Source: UBA8904 sp035448625 (GTDB taxonomy: Bacteria; Desulfobacterota; Syntrophia; Syntrophales; Smithellaceae). From it: a DNA stretch of 28,572 nt. The stretch is from assembly GCA_035448625.1 (NCBI GenBank), contig DAOTJI010000031.1, positions 1 to 28,572 of the forward strand, written 5' to 3'. Below the pieces are notes generated by a model. The model was given only the letters and a program-made list of their open reading frames with translations. It was not told the DNA's origin and made no database searches. Of the stretch, positions 15,803 to 23,507 are shown piece by piece (the stretch's first letter is position 1; each line of letters begins with the position of its first letter). A program made the translations under genes and the position numbers.

Positions 15803-17113
15803 ATGGAGAACGAGACCCTGTTTAATGAGGAGGCGGAACCTCCTGGTCCCACGACCGGTCTTGTTGTGGTCAAGAAAAAAACAACGAATTATTTTTCGTT
15901 GGCCACGAATCATCAGCACCCCTCCCTGGCAAAATCAAAGCCGGAACGGATTTATTTTCCCTTTAAAGATTCTCCCCGCTCACGCACTTTCCGCAAGAAA
16001 CATTACCCGGACATCAGCCGCATCGAATGGTTCGACTGGCGCTGGCAGTTCCAAAACGCCATCCGCAGCGTCCAGGCGCTGGACGCCATGATTCACCTTT
16101 CCGACAACGAACGCCAGGCCATGATGCATCCGTCGGGGGACCTCCCCGTCGCGATCACCCCTTACTACGCCAGCCTGATTTCCCCGGATGACCCGTCTTC
16201 GCCGCTTCGCCGCTGCGTCATCCCGGTGGTCGATGAATGTCTGCACACCAAGGGCGAAGAGGAAGACCCTCTCGGCGAGGACGCCGATTCGCCGGTGCCC
16301 GGCATCGTGCATCGCTATCCCGACCGCGTTCTTTTTCTGGTCACGGACATCTGTTCGACTTACTGCCGCTACTGCACCCGCTCCCGCATTTTCGGCCGCC
16401 AGCATCAGTGCTTTATCGATACGGCCAAGTGGGAAAGAGCGCTCGACTACATCGCATCCAATCCGAATATTCGCGACGTGCTCCTGTCCGGAGGCGATCC
16501 CCTGACCCTTTCCGATGACCGGCTGGAATGGCTGATTTCGAGCCTCCATGAGATTCCCCACGTGGAGCTGGTCCGCGTCGGAACGAAAGTCCCCGTGGTG
16601 ATGCCCCAGCGCATTACGCCGGCGCTGGTTTCCATGCTGAAAAAATACCATCCTCTCTGGATGAGCATCCATGTCACGCACCCCGACGAGCTGACGCCGG
16701 AGATGAGCGCCGCCTGCATCCGGCTGGCCGACGCCGGCATTCCCCTGGGAAGCCAGACGGTCCTGCTGGCCGGCATCAACGACTCCGTCTCCACCATGAC
16801 CCGCCTGGTCCACGGACTCCTGCAGATCCGCGTCCGTCCTTACTATCTGTATCAGTGCGATCCGATTCCGGGCTCGTCCCATTTCCGCACGCCCATCAGC
16901 AAAGGCCTGGAAATCATCCAGGGCCTGCGCGGACACACCACCGGCTACGCCGTACCGACCTTCGTCGTGGACGCCCCCGGCGGCGGCGGTAAAATTCCCC
17001 TGCTTCCCGAATACGCCATCGGGTGGGACAAAGGCGATCTGCTGATGCGCAACTACGAAGGCAACCTCTTCCGCTACCCGGACAATCACGCCGAGTCAAA
17101 GGATATCCACTAG
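15803..17113 (+). CDS. kamA: Lysine 2,3-aminomutase-family radical SAM/PLP enzyme
   Basis: The family moves the alpha-amino group of lysine to the beta carbon, using a [4Fe-4S]/SAM radical and PLP. This 436-residue protein has the cluster motif C184-x3-C188-x2-C191 (CSTYCRYCTR), and downstream blocks DVLLSGGDPLTL, MSIHVTHPDE, LGSQTVLLAGINDS and VPTFVVDAPGGGGKIP. K397 in GGGGK is the expected PLP lysine. D353 (YQCDP) and D390 (VVDAP) sit where lysine aminomutases hold two Asp that bind the substrate side-chain amine, which favours lysine over glutamate. An extra N-terminal region of about 60 residues precedes the first family block. It is the first gene of a set with two ATP-grasp ligases and a GNAT. 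The start follows AAGGAGG. Confidence 0.9.
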   Translation: MENETLFNEEAEPPGPTTGLVVVKKKTTNYFSLATNHQHPSLAKSKPERIYFPFKDSPRSRTFRKKHYPDISRIEWFDWRWQFQNAIRSVQALDAMIHLSDNERQAMMHPSGDLPVAITPYYASLISPDDPSSPLRRCVIPVVDECLHTKGEEEDPLGEDADSPVPGIVHRYPDRVLFLVTDICSTYCRYCTRSRIFGRQHQCFIDTAKWERALDYIASNPNIRDVLLSGGDPLTLSDDRLEWLISSLHEIPHVELVRVGTKVPVVMPQRITPALVSMLKKYHPLWMSIHVTHPDELTPEMSAACIRLADAGIPLGSQTVLLAGINDSVSTMTRLVHGLLQIRVRPYYLYQCDPIPGSSHFRTPISKGLEIIQGLRGHTTGYAVPTFVVDAPGGGGKIPLLPEYAIGWDKGDLLMRNYEGNLFRYPDNHAESKDIH

Positions 17114-17130
17114 GATATTGAAAATAGCTT

Positions 17131-18204
17131 ATGTCCGGTAATCCCGTCCGTCCAGCAAACGCCCCTTGCCGAGCGTTAACGATCGGCCTGACCTACGATT
17201 TGCGCGACGACTATCTTCGCGAAGGGTACAGTCTTGAAGAAACCGCAGAGTTCGACAAACCCGACACCATTTTCGCCATCGAAAGCGTTTTGAAAAATAA
17301 CGGATACACGACCGACCGGATCGGCCACGTGAAGGCGCTTACCCGCCGGCTGGCCGCGGGCGACCGCTGGGATCTTGTCTTCAACATCGCCGAAGGAATG
17401 CACGGTTTTGGCCGGGAGGCTCAGGTTCCGGCGTTGCTCGACGCCTATCGAATCCCCTACACCTTTTCGGACGCCCTCGGCCAGGCGCTGACGCTCCATA
17501 AAGGGATGACCAAACATATTGTGAGAGATCTGGGCATTCCCACACCGGACTTTGCCGTGGTTTCCTCACCGGAAGACATTGGGAGCATCCGATTGTCCTA
17601 CCCCCTGTTTGCCAAACCCGTCGCGGAAGGCACCGGGAAAGGCATCACCGCCCGTTCCCGAATCGACGACGCGGACAACTTGCGCGCGGTCTGCATGAAC
17701 CTTCTGCAAACCTTCCGTCAGCCGGTGCTGGTGGAAACGTATTTGTCCGGCCGAGAATTTACCGTCGGCATCGTCGGGACCGGCGGACAGGCCCGAGCCA
17801 TCGGCGCCATGGAGGTTCTTCTGAACCCGGACGCCGAACCGCATGCCTATTCCTACGAAAACAAGGAGCATTACGAAAACCTGGTGCGCTATGCCGCCGT
17901 CTCCGACCCGGAAGCCCTTCAGGCGATGGAGGTTTCCCTTGCGGCCTGGCGTGGATTGGACCTGAAGGACGGAGGGCGAGTGGATCTTCGATCGGACGCT
18001 TCGGGCAGACCTCATTTCATCGAAGTGAATTCTCTGGCCGGTTTGAACCCGGTTCGCTCCGACCTGCCGATTTTGTGCGGACTGGTGGGCGTATCCTATG
18101 ACCGGCTCATTTGCGACATCCTGCATTCAGCCCTGGAACGGGCGGGGCTTTCCGGCCCCCAACGCCCTCCTTCTACCGGCGCGAAAACGGTAAACGCCCC
18201 ATGA
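17131..18204 (+). CDS. D-Ala-D-Ala-ligase-like ATP-grasp enzyme (first of pair)
   Basis: ATP-grasp ligases of this type join a carboxylate to an amine through an acyl phosphate. The 357-residue protein has an N-terminal Rossmann-like domain (ALTIGLTYDLRDDY, WDLVFNIAEGMHGFGREAQVP) with the Ddl-like substrate segment, then the ATP-grasp part: KHIVRDLGIPTPDFAVV, YPLFAKPVAEGTGKGI with the ATP-binding K162, VETYLSGREFTVGIVG, and the metal site RVDLRSDASG with HFIEVNSLAGLNP near residue 300. True Ddl normally ends this last motif EINTxPG; here the residues differ, and a second paralog follows, so it is unlikely to be the cell-wall Ddl. It follows the aminomutase by 17 bases and overlaps the next ligase by four (ATGA). 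Acceptor and donor are unknown. Confidence 0.82.
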   Translation: MSGNPVRPANAPCRALTIGLTYDLRDDYLREGYSLEETAEFDKPDTIFAIESVLKNNGYTTDRIGHVKALTRRLAAGDRWDLVFNIAEGMHGFGREAQVPALLDAYRIPYTFSDALGQALTLHKGMTKHIVRDLGIPTPDFAVVSSPEDIGSIRLSYPLFAKPVAEGTGKGITARSRIDDADNLRAVCMNLLQTFRQPVLVETYLSGREFTVGIVGTGGQARAIGAMEVLLNPDAEPHAYSYENKEHYENLVRYAAVSDPEALQAMEVSLAAWRGLDLKDGGRVDLRSDASGRPHFIEVNSLAGLNPVRSDLPILCGLVGVSYDRLICDILHSALERAGLSGPQRPPSTGAKTVNAP

Positions 18205-19184
18205 ACATTCTGATTCTGCACAGTGAGGTTCCACCGAACGCCGGCCTGGACGAACAGGACTGCCTGACGCAGGCGGCGGCCGTCGGCGAAGCGGTCCGTA
18301 CTCTGGGCCACCGGCCGGCGACGCTTCCCTTCGGGATGGATCTGACCGCCAACAGCGCCCGCATCCGCGAGCGGCGGCCGGACGTCATCTTCAATCTGGT
18401 GGAGACGCTTGATGGAAAAGGCAGCCTGAATTATTTCGCGACCGCGCTTCTGGATGCTTTACGCCTGCCCTACACGGGCTGCCGGACCGAAGCCATGTTT
18501 GTCACGTCCGGCAAAACGCTCGCCAAAAAAATGCTGCGGCAGGCCGGGATCGCCACCCCCGACTGGGTCACGGCGGAAGGCGGGACCGAAGACGAAGACC
18601 GCGGGGGCGCCTATCTGCTCAAACCCTGCTGGGAAGACGCATCGGTCGGCCTCGACGACCGGGCTTTTTTACAGGCCGACAACCTTCAGGCCGTTCGCGA
18701 TGCGCTGAGCGAACGGCGGCAGACGCTCGGCCTGGATTGCTTTGCCGAAGCCTACATTGACGGGCGCGAATTCAACGTCGCCCTGCTGGCTGACAATGCA
18801 GGGGTTCGGGTGCTGCCGCCCGCGGAAATTCTTTTTCTGGACTATCCGCCGGAAAAACTCAAGGTGCTCGATTACCGAGCCAAGTGGGCGGAAGATTCCT
18901 TCGAATACGGACACACCGTCCGGTCCCTCTCCATCGCGCCGCAGGATGGAATCCTTGCCGATCGGCTGCGGGACATCGCCCTTCGGTGCTGGCGCCTTTT
19001 TGGGCTTCGAGGGTACGCCCGCGTGGATTTCCGCGTGGATCAACTCGGCGTTCCCTGGGTGCTGGAAATCAACGCCAATCCCTGCCTTTCGCCGGATGCC
19101 GGCTTTGCCGCCGCGCTGGATTTTGCGGGCATCGAATACCCCCGCGCCATCGACGCCATTCTTCAAGACGCTCTGAAACCGTAA
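18201..19184 (+). CDS. D-Ala-D-Ala-ligase-like ATP-grasp enzyme (second of pair)
   Basis: The start is the ATG at 18201, whose ATGA overlaps the stop of the previous ligase; a longer in-frame open stretch begins at 18111 but lacks support. The 327-residue product shows the same architecture as its neighbour, but is clearly diverged from it: MNILILHSEVPPNAGLDEQD, DVIFNLVETLDGKGSLNYFATALLDALRLPYTG, GKTLAKKMLRQAGIATPDWV, AYLLKPCWEDASVGLDD with K141 for ATP, AEAYIDGREFNVALL, and the metal-binding ARVDFRVDQLG...LEINANPCLSPDAG. The pair probably makes two consecutive amide bonds or one heterodimeric enzyme. Together with the upstream aminomutase and downstream acetyltransferase this suggests a beta-amino-acid conjugate. 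Substrates are not readable from sequence. Confidence 0.82.
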   Translation: MNILILHSEVPPNAGLDEQDCLTQAAAVGEAVRTLGHRPATLPFGMDLTANSARIRERRPDVIFNLVETLDGKGSLNYFATALLDALRLPYTGCRTEAMFVTSGKTLAKKMLRQAGIATPDWVTAEGGTEDEDRGGAYLLKPCWEDASVGLDDRAFLQADNLQAVRDALSERRQTLGLDCFAEAYIDGREFNVALLADNAGVRVLPPAEILFLDYPPEKLKVLDYRAKWAEDSFEYGHTVRSLSIAPQDGILADRLRDIALRCWRLFGLRGYARVDFRVDQLGVPWVLEINANPCLSPDAGFAAALDFAGIEYPRAIDAILQDALKP

Positions 19185-19206
19185 ACAAGGGAAGGGAAGG
19201 ATTTTT

Positions 19207-19692
19207 TTGAAAATCACCAACTACCGGCAAAACATTCGGCCGTCCGATCCGGACGCGATTACAGAGATTGTGCAGGGAAGCGGATTTTTTTCCGCGGCGG
19301 AAATCGCACTGGCCCGTGAACTGGCCGAGGAGCGGCTGGAACAGGGCGAAAAGTGCTCATACCGGTTTGTGTTTGCCGAAGACAACGAACGGATGGTCGG
19401 GTATACGTGCTACGGCCTGATCCCGGCCACCGCCGGCAGCTTCGACCTGTACTGGATCGCCGTCATACCATCCCTGCGGAGTCAGGGAACCGGGAAACGT
19501 CTCCTGGAAAAAACCGAAGGGATCATCCGGGGCCTGGGGGGAAGAAAAATTTACGCGGAAACGTCTTCCCGCCCCCAGTATGAGCCGACCCGGCAATTTT
19601 ATGAAAAATGCGGCTATCTCGCGGAAGCGGTTCTCCGTGATTTCTACGCCCCCGAAGACAGTAAAATTATTTACGCTAAAACCCTTATATAA
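19207..19692 (+). CDS. GNAT-family N-acetyltransferase
   Basis: This 161-residue protein has the GNAT fold: a first strand with IRPSDPDAITEIV, beta-4 FDLYWIAVIPSLRSQGTGKRLLEKTE with the acetyl-CoA pyrophosphate loop RSQGTG, and the C-terminal SRPQYEPTRQFYEKCGYLAEAVLRDFY. The start is TTG at 19207 behind GGGAAGG, with no nearby ATG in frame. It follows the second ligase by 22 bases on the same strand and so probably belongs to that operon. By analogy with N-acetyl-beta-lysine pathways it could acetylate beta-lysine or its conjugate. It is shorter than the known AblB-type beta-lysine acetyltransferases (around 270 residues), so I do not name it ablB. Confidence 0.8.
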   Translation: MKITNYRQNIRPSDPDAITEIVQGSGFFSAAEIALARELAEERLEQGEKCSYRFVFAEDNERMVGYTCYGLIPATAGSFDLYWIAVIPSLRSQGTGKRLLEKTEGIIRGLGGRKIYAETSSRPQYEPTRQFYEKCGYLAEAVLRDFYAPEDSKIIYAKTLI

Positions 19693-19709
19693 CAATCAAT
19701 ACCGCCTTC

Positions 19710-19726
19710 CACGCCCCGCGGGCGTG
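19710..19726. other. Small perfect hairpin after the GNAT gene
   Basis: A 7-bp stem CACGCCC / GGGCGTG with a three-base loop lies 18 bases past the GNAT stop. It is followed by CTATAAAATCTT, not by a T run, so it is at best a weak terminator. It separates the aminomutase set from the phosphate-transport genes. Confidence 0.4.
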
Positions 19727-19821
19727 CTATAAAATCTTGCAATTTCCCCGATAATTCGTTAGAGCACTTCTGGCTTTTGGATCACCCCAACCGCCCATCC
19801 AAGGAATAAAGGGGATTTCTT

Positions 19822-20442
19822 ATGCGACTGTTTCCAAAGGAAGAGAATTTCTTTGAATATTTTGAAGAGCTGGCCAACAAAATTGAAGAGGGGGGTCAGT
19901 TTTTCCTGGAAATGACCAAAAACCGGGACTATACCGAAGCCAAAGTGGCGAGACTGAAGGAACTGGAGCACGAAGCGGACGTCATCACGCATAGAACATA
20001 CGAAAGAATGCACAAAACCTTCCTGACCCCCATCGATCGGGAAGACATTTACGCACTGGTCAATAAAATGGACAGCATCATGGACGTCATCGAGGCCACC
20101 GCCGTCCGCATCTACATGTATAAAGTGAAAAAACCGGATGACGAAATCATCAAGCAGGCGGAAATTCTCTTTCAGGCCATCAAGAAAATCAAGGGGATTG
20201 TCCACGGCCTGCGCGACATGAAAAACTCCCAGATGATTCTCGACGGCTGCGTCGAGATCAACACCCTGGAAAACGCCGGAGACGTCACCTTGAGAACCAT
20301 CATCACCAACCTTTTCGTCAAAGAACAGGACGCGATCGAGCTGATCAAGTGGAAAGAAATTTTCGAAAGGATCGAAGAAGCCATTGATGTTTGTGAAGAC
20401 GTCTCCAACATCGTGGAAGGGATTGTGCTGAAACATGCTTAA
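19822..20442 (+). CDS. DUF47 (PhoU-like) phosphate transport regulator
   Basis: DUF47 proteins are helical PhoU relatives found beside PiT transporters and thought to modulate them. The 206-residue length, the all-helical character and the motifs FFEYFEELANKIEEGGQFF, KELEHEADVITHRTYERMHKTFLTPIDREDIYAL, NKMDSIMDVIEATAVR and FERIEEAIDVCEDVSNIVEGIVLKHA are all family-typical; the ExExxAD and DREDI acidic clusters are likely metal ligands. The start follows AAAGGGG. Its 3' end overlaps the transporter gene by eight bases, so the two are translationally coupled. No PhoB box was recognised upstream. Confidence 0.92.
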   Translation: MRLFPKEENFFEYFEELANKIEEGGQFFLEMTKNRDYTEAKVARLKELEHEADVITHRTYERMHKTFLTPIDREDIYALVNKMDSIMDVIEATAVRIYMYKVKKPDDEIIKQAEILFQAIKKIKGIVHGLRDMKNSQMILDGCVEINTLENAGDVTLRTIITNLFVKEQDAIELIKWKEIFERIEEAIDVCEDVSNIVEGIVLKHA

Positions 20443-21433
20443 TTCCATGGCATTTGTTTTCATCCTGGTGGCCATTGCCCTGATTTTTGATTTTCTCAAC
20501 GGCTTCCACGATTCTGCAAATTCCATATCCACCGTGGTTTCCACCCGCGTGCTGTCTCCCAAATACGCGGTGATCTGGGCGGCTTTTTTCAATTTTGCCG
20601 CCGTTTTTTTTGTCGGAACGCAGGTGGCGCACACGGTCGGCAAAGGCATTATCCATATCGATATCGTAGATAATCTGGTCATTCTTTCCGCGTTGGGCGG
20701 CGCCATCATTTGGAACATCACGACCTGGTATTACGGCCTGCCCAGCAGCTCTTCCCACGCCCTGATCGGCGGCCTGATCGGCGCGGCCGTTTCGAAAGCC
20801 GGAACCGGCACACTGGTGTGGAGCGGCATTATCAAAACCTCCCTCTTCATCATCGTTTCCCCGGCCATCGGCATGGTGCTGGGGTTCTTCTTTATGGTCC
20901 TGTCCATGAATCTAAGCCGCTATTCCAACATGGCCCGCTCCGACCGGGTCTTTCGGAAGCTCCAGCTTTTTTCCGCCGCGGTGTACTCGATGGGGCACGG
21001 CATGAATGACGCGCAAAAAACGATGGGCATTATCGCCATGGCGCTCTTCAGCAAAGGGCTTCTGGGAGATACGTTTCATATCCCCATCTGGGTGGTCATC
21101 ACCTGCTACACCATGATCTCTCTGGGCACCATGTTCGGCGGCTGGCGAATTGTAAAGACGATGGGGACCAAAATTACCAAGCTTCAACCCATAGGTGGCT
21201 TCAGCGCCGAAACCGCTGCCGCCTGCTCCATTATCGGGGCGACCATGGGGGGCATCCCCGTGAGCACAACGCACACCATTACCGGCGCGATTGTCGGCGT
21301 CGGCTCCACCAAAAGACTGTCCGCCGTACGCTGGGGCGTCGCGGGGAACATCATCTGGGCGTGGATTTTGACCATCCCTTTGACCGCCGCCATCTCCTCC
21401 GCGATTTATCTGACCATCCGTTCCCTGATCTAG
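20435..21433 (+). CDS. pit: Inorganic phosphate transporter, PiT family
   Basis: PiT carriers take up metal-phosphate with protons or sodium across the inner membrane. The 332-residue protein has the two inverted PD001131 signatures: FLNGFHDSANSISTVVSTRVLSP near the N-terminus and YSMGHGMNDAQKTMGI in the second half, plus the loop WYYGLPSSSSHALIGGLIGAAVSKAG and its counterpart IPVSTTHTITGAIVGVGSTKR. About ten membrane segments are visible. The ATG lies inside the end of the DUF47 gene, a common arrangement. This is the low-affinity constitutive type rather than an ABC Pst system. Confidence 0.95.
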   Translation: MLNSMAFVFILVAIALIFDFLNGFHDSANSISTVVSTRVLSPKYAVIWAAFFNFAAVFFVGTQVAHTVGKGIIHIDIVDNLVILSALGGAIIWNITTWYYGLPSSSSHALIGGLIGAAVSKAGTGTLVWSGIIKTSLFIIVSPAIGMVLGFFFMVLSMNLSRYSNMARSDRVFRKLQLFSAAVYSMGHGMNDAQKTMGIIAMALFSKGLLGDTFHIPIWVVITCYTMISLGTMFGGWRIVKTMGTKITKLQPIGGFSAETAAACSIIGATMGGIPVSTTHTITGAIVGVGSTKRLSAVRWGVAGNIIWAWILTIPLTAAISSAIYLTIRSLI

Positions 21434-21527
21434 CCGAACCCCTGCCCGGCCGATGGAAAATGCCATTGCCAATTTGTTCATTTTGCCGTAAAGAATCCAT
21501 ACCGAAAGGAACACGGGGGATTTGCCG

Positions 21528-22802
21528 ATGCCGGAAAAACGATTGCCTTTTACCCAAAAACAACTGTCCGCCATTCTGGAAAAATATCCGACGCCCTTTC
21601 ACATTTACGACGAAAAGGCCATCCGGAAAAACGCCCGCGCCTTTACCAAAGCCTTTTCCTGGAACCCGGGTTTCAAGGAATTCTTCGCCGTCAAAGCCTG
21701 TCCCAATCCCTACATCCTGAAAATCCTCCACGCCGAAGGATTCGGAGCGGACTGCAGTTCCATGGCGGAATTGCTGCTGGCGCAAAAAGCCGGCATCACC
21801 GGTGCAGAAATCATGTTCTCCTCCAATGACACCCCCGCCGCCGAATTTGTCCAGGCCCGGAAAGCCGGGGCAACCATCAACCTGGATGACATCACGCACA
21901 TTGAATTTCTGGAAAAGCACGCCGGCCTTCCGGACCTCATCTGCTGCCGCTACAATCCCGGTCCCCTGAAAAAAGGAAACATCATCATCGGCCATCCGGA
22001 GGAGGCGAAATACGGATTCACGCGGGAACAACTGTTTGAAGGCTACCGCATCTGCCGGGACAAAGGCGTCCGTCGCTTCGGCATTCACACCATGGTCGCC
22101 TCCAATGAACTGGATCCGGATTATTTTGTCGAAACGGCGGAAATCCTTTTTCATTTGATCGTTGAATTGTCCCACGCCCTGAACATCCGCTTCGAATTCG
22201 CCAACTTGAGCGGAGGTTTCGGCATCCCTTACCGCCCCGAACAGGAAGCCATCAATCTGGAGGTCATGACCCGCGGCATCCGGGAAAAGTATGAAAAAAT
22301 TATTGTTGCGGGCGGTTTAGCCCCCCTGAACCTTTATACGGAAAGCGGCCGATTCATCACCGGCCCGTACGGCTACCTGGTTTCGAAGGTCCTGCACATC
22401 AAGGACACCTACAAGAAATTTGCCGGCCTCGATGCCTGCATGGCCAATCTGATGAGGCCCGCGCTTTACGGCGCCTACCACCACATCACCGTCGTCGGCA
22501 AGGAAAAGCGACCCCACGATGTCCTGTATGACGTCACGGGCTCTCTTTGCGAAAACAACGATAAATTCGCCATCGACCGCCTGCTGCCCAAACTGGCGCC
22601 AGGCGACGTCATCGTGATTCACGACACGGGGGCGCATGGCCATTCCATGGGCTTCAACTACAACGGCAAATTGAGGTCCGCCGAACTTCTCCTTCGGGAA
22701 GACGGCTCCGTCGTCCGGATCCGCCGCGCCGAAACCGTGGAGGATTATTTCGCGACGCTGGACTTCAAAGGCCTGAAAAAGTTCGAAGGATCAAAACGGT
22801 AA
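21528..22802 (+). CDS. lysA: Diaminopimelate decarboxylase-family PLP enzyme
   Basis: Family members decarboxylate meso-diaminopimelate to lysine, or related basic amino acids. I use the ATG at 21528, seven bases after GGGGGA; an upstream in-frame TTG at 21522 is possible. The 424-residue protein is an alanine-racemase-fold type III decarboxylase: PTPFHIYDEKAIRKNA, PLP lysine K56 in FFAVKACPNPYILKIL, GADCSSMAELLLA, the HTMVASNELDPDYF and FANLSGGFGIPY blocks, ESGRFITGPYGYLV, and C341 in SLCENNDKFAID with the active-site Cys-Glu. Classic DapDC has CESxD; here it is CENND. It follows the phosphate transporter by 95 bases. It may be housekeeping lysine synthesis, or supply lysine to the nearby aminomutase. 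Confidence 0.82.
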   Translation: MPEKRLPFTQKQLSAILEKYPTPFHIYDEKAIRKNARAFTKAFSWNPGFKEFFAVKACPNPYILKILHAEGFGADCSSMAELLLAQKAGITGAEIMFSSNDTPAAEFVQARKAGATINLDDITHIEFLEKHAGLPDLICCRYNPGPLKKGNIIIGHPEEAKYGFTREQLFEGYRICRDKGVRRFGIHTMVASNELDPDYFVETAEILFHLIVELSHALNIRFEFANLSGGFGIPYRPEQEAINLEVMTRGIREKYEKIIVAGGLAPLNLYTESGRFITGPYGYLVSKVLHIKDTYKKFAGLDACMANLMRPALYGAYHHITVVGKEKRPHDVLYDVTGSLCENNDKFAIDRLLPKLAPGDVIVIHDTGAHGHSMGFNYNGKLRSAELLLREDGSVVRIRRAETVEDYFATLDFKGLKKFEGSKR

Positions 22803-22809
22803 GGGATTC

Positions 22810-22919
22810 GGGGTCAGAGGTAAATAGTGATGAATGGTTCGACAAGCTCACCATGACACACTTTTCGCTTTCCACTCATTGCTCATCACTCATGGCCCTC
22901 GCCCCTGACCTCTGACCCC
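22810..22919. repeat. 110-bp intergenic element with nested inverted repeats
   Basis: Perfect 12-bp inverted ends GGGGTCAGAGGT (22810-22821) and its complement (22908-22919) enclose a second inner pair, AGTGATGA (22826-22833) and TCATCACT (22883-22890). The central part contains ATGGTTCGACAAGCTCACCAT (22834-22854), similar to a palindromic intergenic motif that I recall as scattered in many bacterial genomes. CACTCAT is repeated at 22873 and 22887. The whole lies between lysA and ybaK and could fold into one long structure, like a MITE-type or REP-like element. No coding frame is seen. Confidence 0.6.
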
Positions 22920-22934
22920 TAACCTGTCTTCCCC

Positions 22935-22963
22935 TTGCCTTTTCTCATCCACGTCATTATATT
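22935..22963 (+). promoter_or_regulatory. Candidate promoter for ybaK, predicted to give a leaderless mRNA
   Basis: TTGCCT (22935-22940), 17 bases, TATATT (22958-22963). The usual seven bases past the -10 reach 22970, which is the A of the ybaK ATG. No Shine-Dalgarno sequence lies between, consistent with leaderless translation. Confidence 0.5.
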
Positions 22964-22969
22964 GACCGC

Positions 22970-23464
22970 ATGGCAAAGGAAAACATTCCATCGACGCCGG
23001 CGGTTCTGGCTCTGAAAAAAGCTGCGGCAACCTTTACGCTCCACCCCTATGCCTATGAAGAGCATGGAGGCACCAGGGTCTCTTCGCAAAAGCTGGGCGT
23101 GGATGAGCATTGCGTGATTAAAACGCTGGTCATGGAAGATGAAAACGCGAACCCTTTCATTATTCTGATGCACGGGGACCGGGAGGTTTCCACCAAGGCC
23201 ATGGCGCGTGTGATGGGCGTAAAATCCGTTAAACCGTGCAAACCGGAGACCGCGCACCGGCACACCGGGTATTATGTCGGCGGGACGTCTCCTTTCGGCA
23301 TCAAAAAGCGTTTGAATCTTTACATGGAGAAGACCATTTCCGACCTTCCGGAAATTTTCATCAATGCAGGCTCCCGGGGACTGCTGGCCAGAATGCCGTC
23401 TTCGGAATTGGTTCGCATCCTGCATCCCCTGGAAGTCAGCGTTGCGATATCATTTGCCATTTGA
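22970..23464 (+). CDS. ybaK: YbaK/EbsC-family aminoacyl-tRNA deacylase
   Basis: YbaK-type enzymes hydrolyse Cys-tRNA(Pro) and similar mischarged tRNAs in trans. The 164-residue length and motifs fit: TFTLHPYAYEEHGG, VSSQKLGVDEHCVIKTLVM with the conserved Lys, FIILMHGDREVSTKAMARVMGVKSVKPC, RHTGYYVGGTSPFG and the C-terminal IFINAGSRGLLARM. The start at 22970 aligns with the family N-terminus; it lacks a ribosome binding site and sits where transcription is predicted to begin. It is followed after about 40 bases by the thioredoxin gene on the same strand. Confidence 0.92.
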   Translation: MAKENIPSTPAVLALKKAAATFTLHPYAYEEHGGTRVSSQKLGVDEHCVIKTLVMEDENANPFIILMHGDREVSTKAMARVMGVKSVKPCKPETAHRHTGYYVGGTSPFGIKKRLNLYMEKTISDLPEIFINAGSRGLLARMPSSELVRILHPLEVSVAISFAI

Positions 23465-23507
23465 GCGGAAAAAAGAGATAATATCTCAAAATTTCGGGAG
23501 AGGATGT

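Noticed and set aside
15980..17089. Minus-strand open frame of 369 codons opposite kamA
   Set aside because: The forward frame has all catalytic motifs of lysine aminomutase; the antisense frame shows none and is explained by codon bias.
17131..19184. Calling either ligase the cell-wall D-alanine-D-alanine ligase
   Set aside because: Two diverged copies sit beside an aminomutase and a GNAT rather than mur/fts genes, and the metal-site motif of the first departs from the usual EINTxPG.
19207..19692. Naming the GNAT as AblB (beta-lysine acetyltransferase)
   Set aside because: The known enzyme is much longer and the specific motifs cannot be confirmed; operon context alone does not justify the symbol.
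19759..20721. Minus-strand open frame of 320 codons opposite the DUF47 and PiT genes
   Set aside because: It crosses two recognised coupled genes and shows no protein family features.
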